The position numbers and the translations under genes are program-made. Under the pieces are notes generated by a model. That model was not told the origin of the DNA, ran no database searches, and saw nothing but the letters and a program-made list of their open reading frames with translations. This document shows positions 26,687 to 35,128 of a DNA stretch of 44,489 nt, one piece after another (position 1 is the first letter of the stretch; each line of letters starts with the position of its first letter). This DNA comes from JACRBK01 sp964427955 (GTDB lineage Bacteria; Chloroflexota; Anaerolineae; Aggregatilineales; Aggregatilineaceae), in assembly GCA_964427955.1 (NCBI GenBank), contig CAYRWY010000009.1, positions 1-44,489 on the forward strand, written 5' to 3'.

Positions 26687-26926
26687 CTAGAGTTTCTGGA
26701 TCAGCAGTTGGATGATCGCATTCGCCAGGAACGCAATCGACAGCCCCACGGTAATCTGGAACAGGGTTTTTTCCAGGCCACGGCGCGTCTTGGTGATCCC
26801 CATGTTATCTGCACCACCGAACAGGCTGCCCACACCCCCTTGCCCCTGTGCCTGGACGATGATGATGATCACCATAGCAATGGAGGTGATGATCTGGATA
26901 ATTTGCAGCGCATCTTGTACAGACAT
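26687..26926 (-). CDS. secG: preprotein translocase subunit SecG
   Basis: A 79-residue protein with two transmembrane helices (about 6-25 and 53-75) joined by the family loop QGQGGVGSLFGG. It is the accessory subunit of the SecYEG channel and helps SecA-driven export. It has its own promoter at 26962-26989 and a terminator-like hairpin after it, so it is separate from the tagging locus upstream. Confidence 0.93.
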   Translation of the reverse strand: MSVQDALQIIQIITSIAMVIIIIVQAQGQGGVGSLFGGADNMGITKTRRGLEKTLFQITVGLSIAFLANAIIQLLIQKL

Positions 26927-26961
26927 GGCGATCCTTCTCTCCTAAGGTATTAAGCGCGGCG

Positions 26962-26989
26962 ATTATATCACGACTGGGCCGAGTTGCAA
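26962..26989 (-). promoter_or_regulatory. sigma-70-type promoter of secG
   Basis: On the minus strand TTGCAA (26989-26984) and a perfect TATAAT (26967-26962) are 16 bases apart, 35 bases before the secG start. Confidence 0.65.
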
Positions 26990-27034
26990 GGGTAAATGAA
27001 CACCGGCAGGCAATCGTCGGGAACCGGTCGCCGA

Positions 27035-30000
27035 TCAAGGGCTGCCGTTCAGCGCATAGATGCTGGTGGCGACCGCGCCCAGGATCATCATCAAGAGGAT
27101 TGCCCCCATCCAGACCGGCAGCAGCGCGGCGGCCAGCAGGATCGCCAGTCCCACGGCCCGCCTGCCTGGGGATAGCTCGCGCAGCCACCCTTTGAACTGT
27201 GGACTCAGGAGTGCGGTATAGCCCACGCCGAGAAGCAGCACGACTATCTCGGCGATCCGGTTGACCCAGAACATCGAGATGGCTGCCGGGTACTCGCGTC
27301 CGAGCGGGGTATGGCTCAGCCAGACGACGAAGCCCAACGCCACCGCCGGAGCTAACCCGACCCCGGCGCTGAAGTAGCGGGCCAGCCGGGCGTCGTGGTC
27401 GTCCAGCCCAGGCACCAGGATCAGGCGGTGAGCCTCGTACACCAGGCCCGGCCAGATCGTCAGCAGCCCCAGCGCCAGGCTCAGGTGCAGCGTCGACAGC
27501 GCCGGGTGATCCTGAAGATTATAGAGCCATTTCAGGATCGGCATCGTCACAGGATCGAAGAGTACGGCCCAGACGTTCACGGCCAGACCCCAGCCTGCCA
27601 GCACGCGCACACTGGGCGGCACCAGGGCGGCGCATTCCGCCCTCTTGAGCGGAATCCTGGTCCGGTCGAGCAGCCACTCAAGCGGCGTGTAAGGCTCATA
27701 CGCGATCGTCTTTTCCTGCTCGATCCAGGCTTTCCACCCGGCCTGGAGTGGCGCGCGATAGAGGTACGCGCCCGCCGCGAGCGGGGCGGCGATGAAGCCC
27801 AGGTTGGTTCCCCCTATGAGCAGCGCGCGCCCCAGGTTGTTGTTGGTCCCTCCCGCGTCGAGCAGCCCGCCGACTATCGCCCCTACCAGGCCGGACCCGA
27901 ACCCGACCACGAAGGCCCCGGCATAGCCGATCAAAGCCAGCCCGGCCAGTAGCAGCGCCGTCTGGCCGACCGCCCAGTAAAACGGCTCGTTCTCATTTCT
28001 CCGCTGCATCCCATAGGTGAACGCGGCCCCGATCAATGGTGCTAGCGCGACTACGCCCGGTGCCAGCCAGTGGAGGGACTTGAAGAATCCCCACCAGGTG
28101 CCTGGCCATAACCTGCCCAGCCCCAGGGCGATGGTGCCCAGCATGGTCCAGGTCAGCGTGCTGGCGGCGAAAACCAACAGCAGATTGGCCGGTCCATAGG
28201 TTCCTTTTTCCACCGTCGAGGCGAGGCCCTTGACCTGGCGCGTATACAGCGTGCCATATCCTGCGGCGAAGGCCAGCCACGCCAGTCCCCACAGCGGCGT
28301 GGGATGTCCCACCGCATGGCCCAGAGTCAGCATGGCGTCACGCGTCAGATCCCTGCGGTCCAGAATGACCTGTACGCCCGCCTCCAACAGCAGCGCGGCC
28401 AGCGCCAGTACGAAGATCACCCCGGCAGCACCCAGACCGGTCAGGAGGAGATTGCGCGTGGTCGGGCTGACCCTATCCATCACGCGTTGCGCCGTCTGGC
28501 CCAGCCGCCGCAGGGGGGGATGGGGGAATACCTCCACGGAGCGTTCCTGCCGGGCGACGTGACTGCCTCGGATCACCACACTGTAGTATCCGGGCCGCAG
28601 CAGGCCATATTCGCCTGACAGGTTGAACACGGCGTGCTGCTGGCCGCCGGGCGTGGTGAGATAGGCCAGCGGTTTGGCGGACGCGCTACGCTCGTCTTTG
28701 CGGTACCACTCCGCCTGCACATCGACCCCCGGCGGCGGGTCTTCGAGTTCCAACACGCAGTAGCAGGTATCCCCGGCATAGAACGGCCACTCCGTCCCGA
28801 TCGGGCCGTTCTGGTTATCGATGGCATGGCACAGCACGAGGTGACCGATGTGAAGTTGATCTACCAGCTCGATTTCGGTGATCAGCTCGTTTCCGGGCGT
28901 CACGGAGACGGCGATCCGGTAGTGCCCGGCCCGCCAACCCGGATTTTCCCACGAAAGCAGGATAGACTGGCGGCCTTGTTTGAGGGTGATGGCCACGCTT
29001 TCGCCCAGCAGCGCCCCGGACACGGTGTTATACAGCCGTCCCACCACCCGCGTATTGACCGGCGCCTCTTTGAGGTACGCCAGGCAGTCGATATAGCGCG
29101 AGCTGGACAAAAAGACGTGCGTCTTGCCGAAATCCTTTTCGGCGGCGGACCCGGCCAGGCCGGTTTCCAGCCCTATCAGCGCGGGAGCCTCGATCACCCT
29201 GAATTCGGTCTTGCCCCGGCTTTCCCCGTCGATGGCGATCTCCAGGTGATAAAGCTCATGATCCCAGCCGGTCTCTGGGCGGGGCAGCGACACCACGACG
29301 CGCCGCGCGGTGGGGCTGCGCCGGGCCACCCCCAGACCGCCAAAAAGTCCTCCGGGTCGGGCGGCACTGGGCCGATCACGCTGCGGATCATCGCGCATTC
29401 GCGCCAGCCAGGGCGGCATTGGGTCAGCCCGATCCCGGCCAAAGGGGCTGGGAGGAGCGCCTGGTGCTCGCGGCGCTGGGGCTGGCGTTCCGGGTCGGAA
29501 GCCGCCGAAGGGTGAGCGCGGCGGGGCCGGTGCGGGAGGGGGTGTCCGCCGTGCGGCCAACAGGCGGCGCAGCAGGTTGGACTCCTCAGGTTCTTCGGCA
29601 CCCGAAGGGGACGCGGGCGGCCTCATCCGGTTCCTCAGGAACGCCGGAATCTCTGCCTCCTCGTCGTCGTACGACTCGACTTCCGGTGCCTGCCTGAACG
29701 GCGACGACGACGGCGGTTCGACGTTTTCGTTGGGATCGGACGACGATCCGGGCCGTGCCCCGAACAGCGGCGACCGTGGCCGATCTCCTCCAAACGGCGA
29801 CGGCGCACCGCTCCCGAACAGGGGACGCGCCCCTGGACGGTCGGATGGTGTGGGAGCCGGGCGTCCGAACGGGCTGCGTGCTGGGCGCTCATCGTCGTCG
29901 TCTTCGCCGAAGGGACTCCCAAAGCGCCGGGCTGGTCCTTCGGGCACGATATTCGTCTCGCGCACCTCGGCCATACTCGGGTCCGGGGCTTCACCGATCA

Positions 30001-32347
30001 CGCTGGTCTCTTCTTGCAGCGTCGTGCCCTGGTGGCGCCATTGGGCGGTAACACGCGTGCCGGGCGGCACGTGATCGATCGTGACAATGCCGTAGACCAC
30101 GTCCGTATCGGTCAGGAACAGCGAAGTTTGTTGGACCATCCCCTGCTGCAAGGGATTGTCGCGGCACAGGTACACCTTTTGGAGCAGCGGCAGTGGATAG
30201 CGGCTCTGGACGGCGTTGATCGCCTCCTCGGCGACCGCTTTGGTGCTAACTCCCAGGAACCCGACCTGGTTCTGGACGCGGGCCAGTTCGGGCAGGGCGC
30301 GGCGGTTTCCCACGGCGCCTAATGCCTCGATGGCCGCGATCTGCACGTCGGGATCGGGATCACTCAGCCGGGCAATCAGCCACGGGGTATCCGCTTCCTG
30401 CCCGGCCTCTTTGGCGAGCAGCGCCTCTTCGCGCCGGACCAACGTATCGGCCTGGGTGAAGGGTTCGGTCGGGACGATGGCGGTCCACAGCCGCTCTCGC
30501 GTGGGGGCGAAGCCATCAGGGTTGGTGTGGGCCCGGTGGCGCAGGATGCGCAGGGCTTGCCAGCGCACGAACGACTGCCCGGACGTGAGCATCTGTTCCA
30601 AGACGTCGTCATCCGGCCCCGGTTGCAGCAGGCTGAGGGCGGCGCTGGCCGCCGCGCGGACGATGCGCTCCTCGGCCTTCAGTGCCAGCACCAGCGGCGC
30701 GATGTAGCCGGACTGCCGGGCCAGCACCACAATCCGAAACTGCTCGTCAGCCGGGACGCGCGCCAGCCGGTGTTCGAGGGCTTTTTCCGACGTGCCCAGG
30801 ACGCGTGGCCGGGCCGCGATCTCGTCCAGCAGCTTCTGCGTGTCGGCCTGGACGGGGCTGTCTTCCGCCGCTTCGTCATCAGCCATTTCCGGCAGGGAGG
30901 ACAGCGCCGCCAACACCTGCCCAACTCCATCCTGATTATGCGTGGCTTCATGGATCGCCCGGCTCTGCTCGTAACACTCCCGCGCTTCAGGGTAATACCC
31001 GCTGCGGTGGAAGGCGATCCCGCGAAACAGCCAGTAAGTCCCCTCCAGGCTGCGCGTATACTGCTGTTCGCCTTCGCTCAAGCCGAGGCTGTTTTCTTCG
31101 TGGACTTCGCGGAGCAGCGCCCGGCAGACGTCGAACTGGTGGCTGCGCAGGGAACGCTCGAATTCGCTGAACCAGCGCACCAATCCCAGGTGTGGGCTGA
31201 CGGCGTAATCGTCGCGCACCTGCCGCACGATCCACCGCATCAACAGTGGATTGTCAGGGCCGAACAATTCCGGAGCCTGATCGTGCACCGTGCTGTTGTG
31301 GAACACGTAGGTGTGCTGGTCGGCGCAGGCTGCCGCGAAGAAGCGCCCGGTGGGGGCCAGGGCCGTCGCGTAGATGCGCCCGCCGAACTTCTGCTGCCAT
31401 ACTCGGTGCTGCTGCGCGTGATCGACCAGATACAGCAGGTTGTCGTTGGTTCCGATCAGCATGAAACGCCCATCCGGCGACAGCGCCAATCCGTAGATTT
31501 GCTCGTCGGTCTGGTACTCCCACAGGACGTTCCCCTGGCTGTTGAGCAGATACGCCGTGTTGGCTTTGCCGACGACGGCGCAGGTATTGCCGTCGGGCGT
31601 GACGGCCAGGTTGTTGACTGCGCCGCCGGTATCGAACCGCCAGATTTCATTCCCGCCGAAATCGAGAGCGTAGACGCAGCCATCATTCGATCCGGCCACC
31701 AGGCAGCGCGCTTCTTCGGCGAGGCGCGTGCCTGCCCACACACTGCCCCCGGTAGTAAACGTCCACCGTTCCTGGCCATGCCGGTCGAAGGCGCACACGC
31801 GCTGATCTTCGGTGCTCACCAGCACGGTGTCGCCGTCGGACGTGACCGACACGTGCCGGATGGGACTTTGCACCGGGTGTTTGACGATGAGCTGGCCATC
31901 CCGGTCGAACAGGTACAGGTGCGTGTCCAGCGAGCCGACCGCGATCAGGCTGGCGTCCGGCGTGATCGCGATGCCCCACGGACTGCCGTCCGTTTCAAAG
32001 GTGTGCAGGAGCCGCCCGCTGAAGTGCCAAAGCTGCGCGTGGTGGCCGCTGCCGACCGTGCCGGTCAGGAAGCATTCCGCCTGTTCGGCCAGCGCGATCC
32101 GGTTGACCCCTCCTTCAACCTGCCCGGTCCACAGCAGCCGCCCGGCGAGATCGAAAAACAGAACTTCGCCTGCCAGGCTGCCCGCCACCAGGAAACGCTG
32201 ATCGCGGGTCAGGGCGCTGCACAGCAGTTTGCTGGTCGCCCGGTGGTGCCACAACTCACGGATGGGCGATCCTGGCTGGGGAGGCGTACTCCGGGGATTA
32301 TCATCCTCCGGCGGTGTGGGACGTTCAACGCGGCGCAGCAGACTCAT
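27035..32347 (-). CDS. giant β-propeller–TPR–HEAT–multi-TM protein of the tagging locus
   Basis: The ATG at 32347 overlaps the TGA of the CHAT gene by four bases (ATGA), so I use it; the open frame runs 124 codons further upstream, inside the CHAT gene. The product is 1770 residues. A PQQ/WD40-like β-propeller spans about 37-375 (repeated blades with LAVTPDGN/ALSPDGR motifs), then a TPR-like helix pair (about 430-480), HEAT-like repeats (about 520-740), β-sandwich units repeated on both sides of a Pro-rich, SPFG-repeat-rich disordered linker (about 860-1090), and about eleven transmembrane helices from about 1340 to the end. It resembles no single family. It may be a membrane receptor or platform for the conjugation/CHAT module; that is inference from translational coupling. 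Confidence 0.75.
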   Translation of the reverse strand: MSLLRRVERPTPPEDDNPRSTPPQPGSPIRELWHHRATSKLLCSALTRDQRFLVAGSLAGEVLFFDLAGRLLWTGQVEGGVNRIALAEQAECFLTGTVGSGHHAQLWHFSGRLLHTFETDGSPWGIAITPDASLIAVGSLDTHLYLFDRDGQLIVKHPVQSPIRHVSVTSDGDTVLVSTEDQRVCAFDRHGQERWTFTTGGSVWAGTRLAEEARCLVAGSNDGCVYALDFGGNEIWRFDTGGAVNNLAVTPDGNTCAVVGKANTAYLLNSQGNVLWEYQTDEQIYGLALSPDGRFMLIGTNDNLLYLVDHAQQHRVWQQKFGGRIYATALAPTGRFFAAACADQHTYVFHNSTVHDQAPELFGPDNPLLMRWIVRQVRDDYAVSPHLGLVRWFSEFERSLRSHQFDVCRALLREVHEENSLGLSEGEQQYTRSLEGTYWLFRGIAFHRSGYYPEARECYEQSRAIHEATHNQDGVGQVLAALSSLPEMADDEAAEDSPVQADTQKLLDEIAARPRVLGTSEKALEHRLARVPADEQFRIVVLARQSGYIAPLVLALKAEERIVRAAASAALSLLQPGPDDDVLEQMLTSGQSFVRWQALRILRHRAHTNPDGFAPTRERLWTAIVPTEPFTQADTLVRREEALLAKEAGQEADTPWLIARLSDPDPDVQIAAIEALGAVGNRRALPELARVQNQVGFLGVSTKAVAEEAINAVQSRYPLPLLQKVYLCRDNPLQQGMVQQTSLFLTDTDVVYGIVTIDHVPPGTRVTAQWRHQGTTLQEETSVIGEAPDPSMAEVRETNIVPEGPARRFGSPFGEDDDDERPARSPFGRPAPTPSDRPGARPLFGSGAPSPFGGDRPRSPLFGARPGSSSDPNENVEPPSSSPFRQAPEVESYDDEEAEIPAFLRNRMRPPASPSGAEEPEESNLLRRLLAARRTPPPAPAPPRSPFGGFRPGTPAPAPRAPGAPPSPFGRDRADPMPPWLARMRDDPQRDRPSAARPGGLFGGLGVARRSPTARRVVVSLPRPETGWDHELYHLEIAIDGESRGKTEFRVIEAPALIGLETGLAGSAAEKDFGKTHVFLSSSRYIDCLAYLKEAPVNTRVVGRLYNTVSGALLGESVAITLKQGRQSILLSWENPGWRAGHYRIAVSVTPGNELITEIELVDQLHIGHLVLCHAIDNQNGPIGTEWPFYAGDTCYCVLELEDPPPGVDVQAEWYRKDERSASAKPLAYLTTPGGQQHAVFNLSGEYGLLRPGYYSVVIRGSHVARQERSVEVFPHPPLRRLGQTAQRVMDRVSPTTRNLLLTGLGAAGVIFVLALAALLLEAGVQVILDRRDLTRDAMLTLGHAVGHPTPLWGLAWLAFAAGYGTLYTRQVKGLASTVEKGTYGPANLLLVFAASTLTWTMLGTIALGLGRLWPGTWWGFFKSLHWLAPGVVALAPLIGAAFTYGMQRRNENEPFYWAVGQTALLLAGLALIGYAGAFVVGFGSGLVGAIVGGLLDAGGTNNNLGRALLIGGTNLGFIAAPLAAGAYLYRAPLQAGWKAWIEQEKTIAYEPYTPLEWLLDRTRIPLKRAECAALVPPSVRVLAGWGLAVNVWAVLFDPVTMPILKWLYNLQDHPALSTLHLSLALGLLTIWPGLVYEAHRLILVPGLDDHDARLARYFSAGVGLAPAVALGFVVWLSHTPLGREYPAAISMFWVNRIAEIVVLLLGVGYTALLSPQFKGWLRELSPGRRAVGLAILLAAALLPVWMGAILLMMILGAVATSIYALNGSP

Positions 32348-33543
32348 AGAACTTGACACCTCGTCATGACGGGCGCGATCAGCAGGGGCAAAGCCCAGGT
32401 CTCGTCCTGGGGATCGTGGCGGTAGATCTCGCGCCGGGCCAGGAAAACAGCCTGTTCCGGCTCCACCTGTGCATCCTGCCACAGGTGGTCGTAGAACAAC
32501 GCCGTAAACCGCTGGCGATTGTATTCGGTGACGTACCAGCGGAAGCCGAGCACGTACGGGACTCCGGCGCGGGTCAGCCGGTCGAACAGGTCGAGATAAT
32601 CCTGATCGCGCAGCACGTACTGGTCCCATTCCTGTGTGCCCACGCACGCGCTGGCGTAAAAGAACTGGGTGTCCTGCGACTGCAACCGCCGGGCCAGTTC
32701 GGGCAGCGGGAAGACCCACTGGCCGAGCCGCTCATCTCCCGCAAACAACAGCCCGCTCTGTTCGGGATCGTGGCGATCATGGTAGACCTGCCCGACGTAA
32801 TGGATCATGTGAACTATGCCGTGTGACAGCCGTTGTGTGATGTCGTCCTGGCTCCGGGGCCGCAGCCGTTCCACGTCCAGGCGCAGCCCGGACTGATCCG
32901 CCGCCTGCCGCAGCCGGGTGTGCAAATCGGCGATCTCTTGATCGGCCCCCAGCCGCGCGACGCCGGACGAGATCAGCAGGACGCGCAGCGGCTCCCCCTG
33001 TGACCGAAGCTGGTGGACAAAATCACCGAGAGTCTGTTGGCGGCGCGGCGTGAGGCCGGTGATCTGCCGGTAGATCGGATGTGTCACGGCGAGCGGCGCA
33101 CGCCGGTCGTGCAGCAGTTCATACGGCACACTCAGAAATTCGCGCGGTCCGGCGAACGCCAGCCGCAGACCGTCCGGCGGGATCGCCCGGCGGCGCGCGG
33201 CGGTGAGCTGGCGGGCTAGCAGGGCGTCCGAATTCAACAGCCCGTCGTAGAGGTGCGCGCCGATCTCTTGCGCCGTGTGCTGCCACGCCGCGCGCCCGGC
33301 TTCGTTTTCGTCCTGGTGATAGGCCGCCAGGTAGCGCCCCAGGTCGTTCATCTGCACGTTCAACGTGCCAAAGTCGATCTTCCAGCCCGGAATCGGGTGG
33401 CTCTTGAAGGGCAGCGCGCCGCTCACCTGGAAGCTCATCGGCCCGCCTGCGCTCTGGTGGAGCGTAAAAACGGACGCGCGCGGTGGCGTGCTATCGGGCA
33501 GAATCTCGATCAGCCGGTCGTCATCGTCGGGGTTATCGGGCAT
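32344..33543 (-). CDS. CHAT-domain caspase-like protease
   Basis: A 399-residue protein whose C-terminal two thirds is a CHAT (caspase HetF associated with TPR) peptidase. The upstream VPYELLHD (139-146) matches the family's PWELL-type motif, the likely catalytic His248 is in MIHYVGQVYHD, and the likely Cys300 is in FFYASACVGT. The N-terminal 110 residues are unassigned. The gene starts 11 bases inside the JAMM gene and its stop overlaps the start of the giant propeller gene by four bases, so the three are translationally coupled. CHAT proteases usually act as effectors cutting specific proteins after activation; here the trigger may be Ubl conjugation. Confidence 0.82.
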   Translation of the reverse strand: MPDNPDDDDRLIEILPDSTPPRASVFTLHQSAGGPMSFQVSGALPFKSHPIPGWKIDFGTLNVQMNDLGRYLAAYHQDENEAGRAAWQHTAQEIGAHLYDGLLNSDALLARQLTAARRRAIPPDGLRLAFAGPREFLSVPYELLHDRRAPLAVTHPIYRQITGLTPRRQQTLGDFVHQLRSQGEPLRVLLISSGVARLGADQEIADLHTRLRQAADQSGLRLDVERLRPRSQDDITQRLSHGIVHMIHYVGQVYHDRHDPEQSGLLFAGDERLGQWVFPLPELARRLQSQDTQFFYASACVGTQEWDQYVLRDQDYLDLFDRLTRAGVPYVLGFRWYVTEYNRQRFTALFYDHLWQDAQVEPEQAVFLARREIYRHDPQDETWALPLLIAPVMTRCQVL

Positions 33544-34717
33544 GGCAGCCTTGATCCTCTGGCGGAATCACGTAATAGCGGCGGCTGGCGCTGATCTTGT
33601 CCCCAAACCACCGGAAAAACGCCGTATTGCCTTGCGGACCGAGTACCATCGCCACGTACCACCGTTCGTTGAAAAAACGGCGGTGCATGAAGCGATCTTC
33701 CGGCGAGAAAAACAGTTCCGTCGTCTGGATCTGGTCCGCGTCCGTCTCGGAAGGAAGGGCGATCCGCACGAGGTGGGTATGGAACCAACCCACGATCTGC
33801 TTGCCGGGATACTGCTCGCGCAGTTGGGTGCGCTGCTGGAGCCACGAGTCGAAATTGTAGTGCAGTTCGGCAGCGCTCGCGTTAGCCCCCTCCGCCACGA
33901 TGTGATCGGAAATCTCGACCAGGTAGTGACTCTCGGCCTGGGCATCGCGATACACGCACCCGACCAATGCGCCACCTTGTTCGACCTGCACTTCGCGCCG
34001 GGCCAGGTCCTGGATCGTGGCCAGGGTGTTGCGGGCGATGAAGATGCGCAGCTCGTCTTGCCGGTCCTGATCGGTCTGGGGCAGTTCTACCGGGCTGACC
34101 AGCGTCACTTCCTGGGTTTCCAGCACGTCGAAGTCGTCCGGCGATTTCAGCGCGAACGGCGGGGGCGACTCTTCAACCTCCACCAGCTCGATCAGCGGTT
34201 CGTCGCCATCGTCGGGGAAGTGCACCTCTTCCACCTCGAAGTTGGCCCATGCGTCGTCGTGAAAGCACAGCCGGGGGATGTACTGGTCGCCGTCCTGGAG
34301 TACGCGCATACGCAGCAGGGCGGTTTGCAGATTCTGCCACAGGTAATCCAGGGTAAGGATTTGAAAGTCCTGGGTGTAAACGAATCCTGAGTCCGGAAAA
34401 CGCAGTTCCAGGGTAAAAAAGGTCAGGGGCGGCTGATCGTGCTCTGCGCCCGCCTCGAATTCCAGGGTGAGCCACGCAGATCGAGCCATCTGCGCCCGGA
34501 CCGGGTCCCGCCGGAGGATCGGATTCTGGATCAGGGTGTCTTCGTAGCGGGGGATGACGAGCGCGCGGTAGAGTTCGCCTTCTTTGACGACGCTCTGCTT
34601 GACTAACTCGCTGATCAGGACCTGGACCAGCGGTCCAAAGACGTGCTGTTCGTCGAAGTCTTTCTGGTAGATCCGCCCGCGGCTGGGGCTTTCGAGCACC
34701 ACCCGGCAGTATTTCAT
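33533..34717 (-). CDS. JAMM/MPN+ metallopeptidase with duplicated β-grasp-like N-terminal domains
   Basis: The ATG at 34717 follows GGGAG at good spacing; the product has 394 residues. The C-terminal JAB domain (about 225-385) has a complete zinc set: Glu246 (EQGGALVG), His313 and His315 (FHTH), then Ser323 and Asp326, that is HxHx7SxxD. It should remove or process ubiquitin-like modifiers. The first 185 residues hold two similar units (about 1-90 and 98-185), each with a strand, G-x2-Y-x2-DF, a helix ending near LVQVL or LWQNL, and a later strand pair; they look like the YukD-type Ubl encoded next door. The β-grasp assignment is inference. The gene lies between the Ubl and the overlapping CHAT gene. 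Confidence 0.88.
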   Translation of the reverse strand: MKYCRVVLESPSRGRIYQKDFDEQHVFGPLVQVLISELVKQSVVKEGELYRALVIPRYEDTLIQNPILRRDPVRAQMARSAWLTLEFEAGAEHDQPPLTFFTLELRFPDSGFVYTQDFQILTLDYLWQNLQTALLRMRVLQDGDQYIPRLCFHDDAWANFEVEEVHFPDDGDEPLIELVEVEESPPPFALKSPDDFDVLETQEVTLVSPVELPQTDQDRQDELRIFIARNTLATIQDLARREVQVEQGGALVGCVYRDAQAESHYLVEISDHIVAEGANASAAELHYNFDSWLQQRTQLREQYPGKQIVGWFHTHLVRIALPSETDADQIQTTELFFSPEDRFMHRRFFNERWYVAMVLGPQGNTAFFRWFGDKISASRRYYVIPPEDQGCHAR

Positions 34718-34755
34718 CGCCCCATCTCCCATACCTGACACGTTGCACGCGAAAA

Positions 34756-34804
34756 ATAGTGAAGGGTGGGGTGGCTGATGGTCCCCACCGGTTCCAGCCA
34801 CCCC
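34756..34804 (-). promoter_or_regulatory. hairpin with downstream U-run between Ubl and JAMM genes (possible attenuator)
   Basis: A perfect 10-bp stem (GGGGTGGCTG with CAGCCACCCC, 34804-34768 on the minus strand) encloses a 17-base loop. A TTTTT run follows 11 bases after the stem. It could partly terminate transcription after the Ubl gene, giving more Ubl than peptidase, or protect the Ubl mRNA end. Confidence 0.45.
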
Positions 34805-34828
34805 GCTGAACCACGCCGCCAGAGCGTC

Positions 34829-35089
34829 TTAGCCTGCGATCATCTCCGGAACCAACGTCAGGGTTTCGCCGGGCTGCACCCCGACCGAGGTCAGAGTCTC
34901 CTCTTCTTGCAGACGGCGTCCCCGGTAGCTGAGGTGATAGGTCATGGGGCGCCCGGCCTGGTCGGTCATGGGCAGGCCCAGGGCGGTGACGGTCGCCGGG
35001 ATCAGCTTCTCGACGTTGGCCTTGTCCGCCATCTTGACCTGGTGACGCTTGTTGCCGGTATGATCTTCCAACATCACTTGAATAGCCAT
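34829..35089 (-). CDS. YukD-type ubiquitin-like protein
   Basis: An 86-residue β-grasp protein: strand IQVMLED, strand HQVKM, helix ANVEKLIPATVTALG, strand YHLSYRGRRL, then the ubiquitin-like LQEEETLTSVGVQPGETLTLVP. The sequence most resembles YukD/EsaB-type Ubls. It ends in EMIAG: one terminal Gly, not the Gly-Gly usual for conjugated modifiers, and there is no tail to be trimmed. Placement with E1, E2, RING and JAMM genes argues that it is the modifier of this system, activated through the terminal Gly. A strong AGGAGG site precedes the ATG, compatible with high expression. Confidence 0.85.
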   Translation of the reverse strand: MAIQVMLEDHTGNKRHQVKMADKANVEKLIPATVTALGLPMTDQAGRPMTYHLSYRGRRLQEEETLTSVGVQPGETLTLVPEMIAG

Positions 35090-35128
35090 TCCTTGATCCT
35101 CCTGAGCATTACCCTACGGACGAATACA

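Noticed and set aside
29300..30000. Possible CRISPR-like or tandem DNA repeat
   Set aside because: The similar short units are codons for SPFG-type protein motifs, uneven in spacing and inside a long open frame; there are no regular spacers.
32348..32719. N-terminal extension of the giant propeller gene
   Set aside because: The extension lies inside the CHAT gene in another frame and is not protein-like; the ATGA overlap at 32344-32347 gives a better start.
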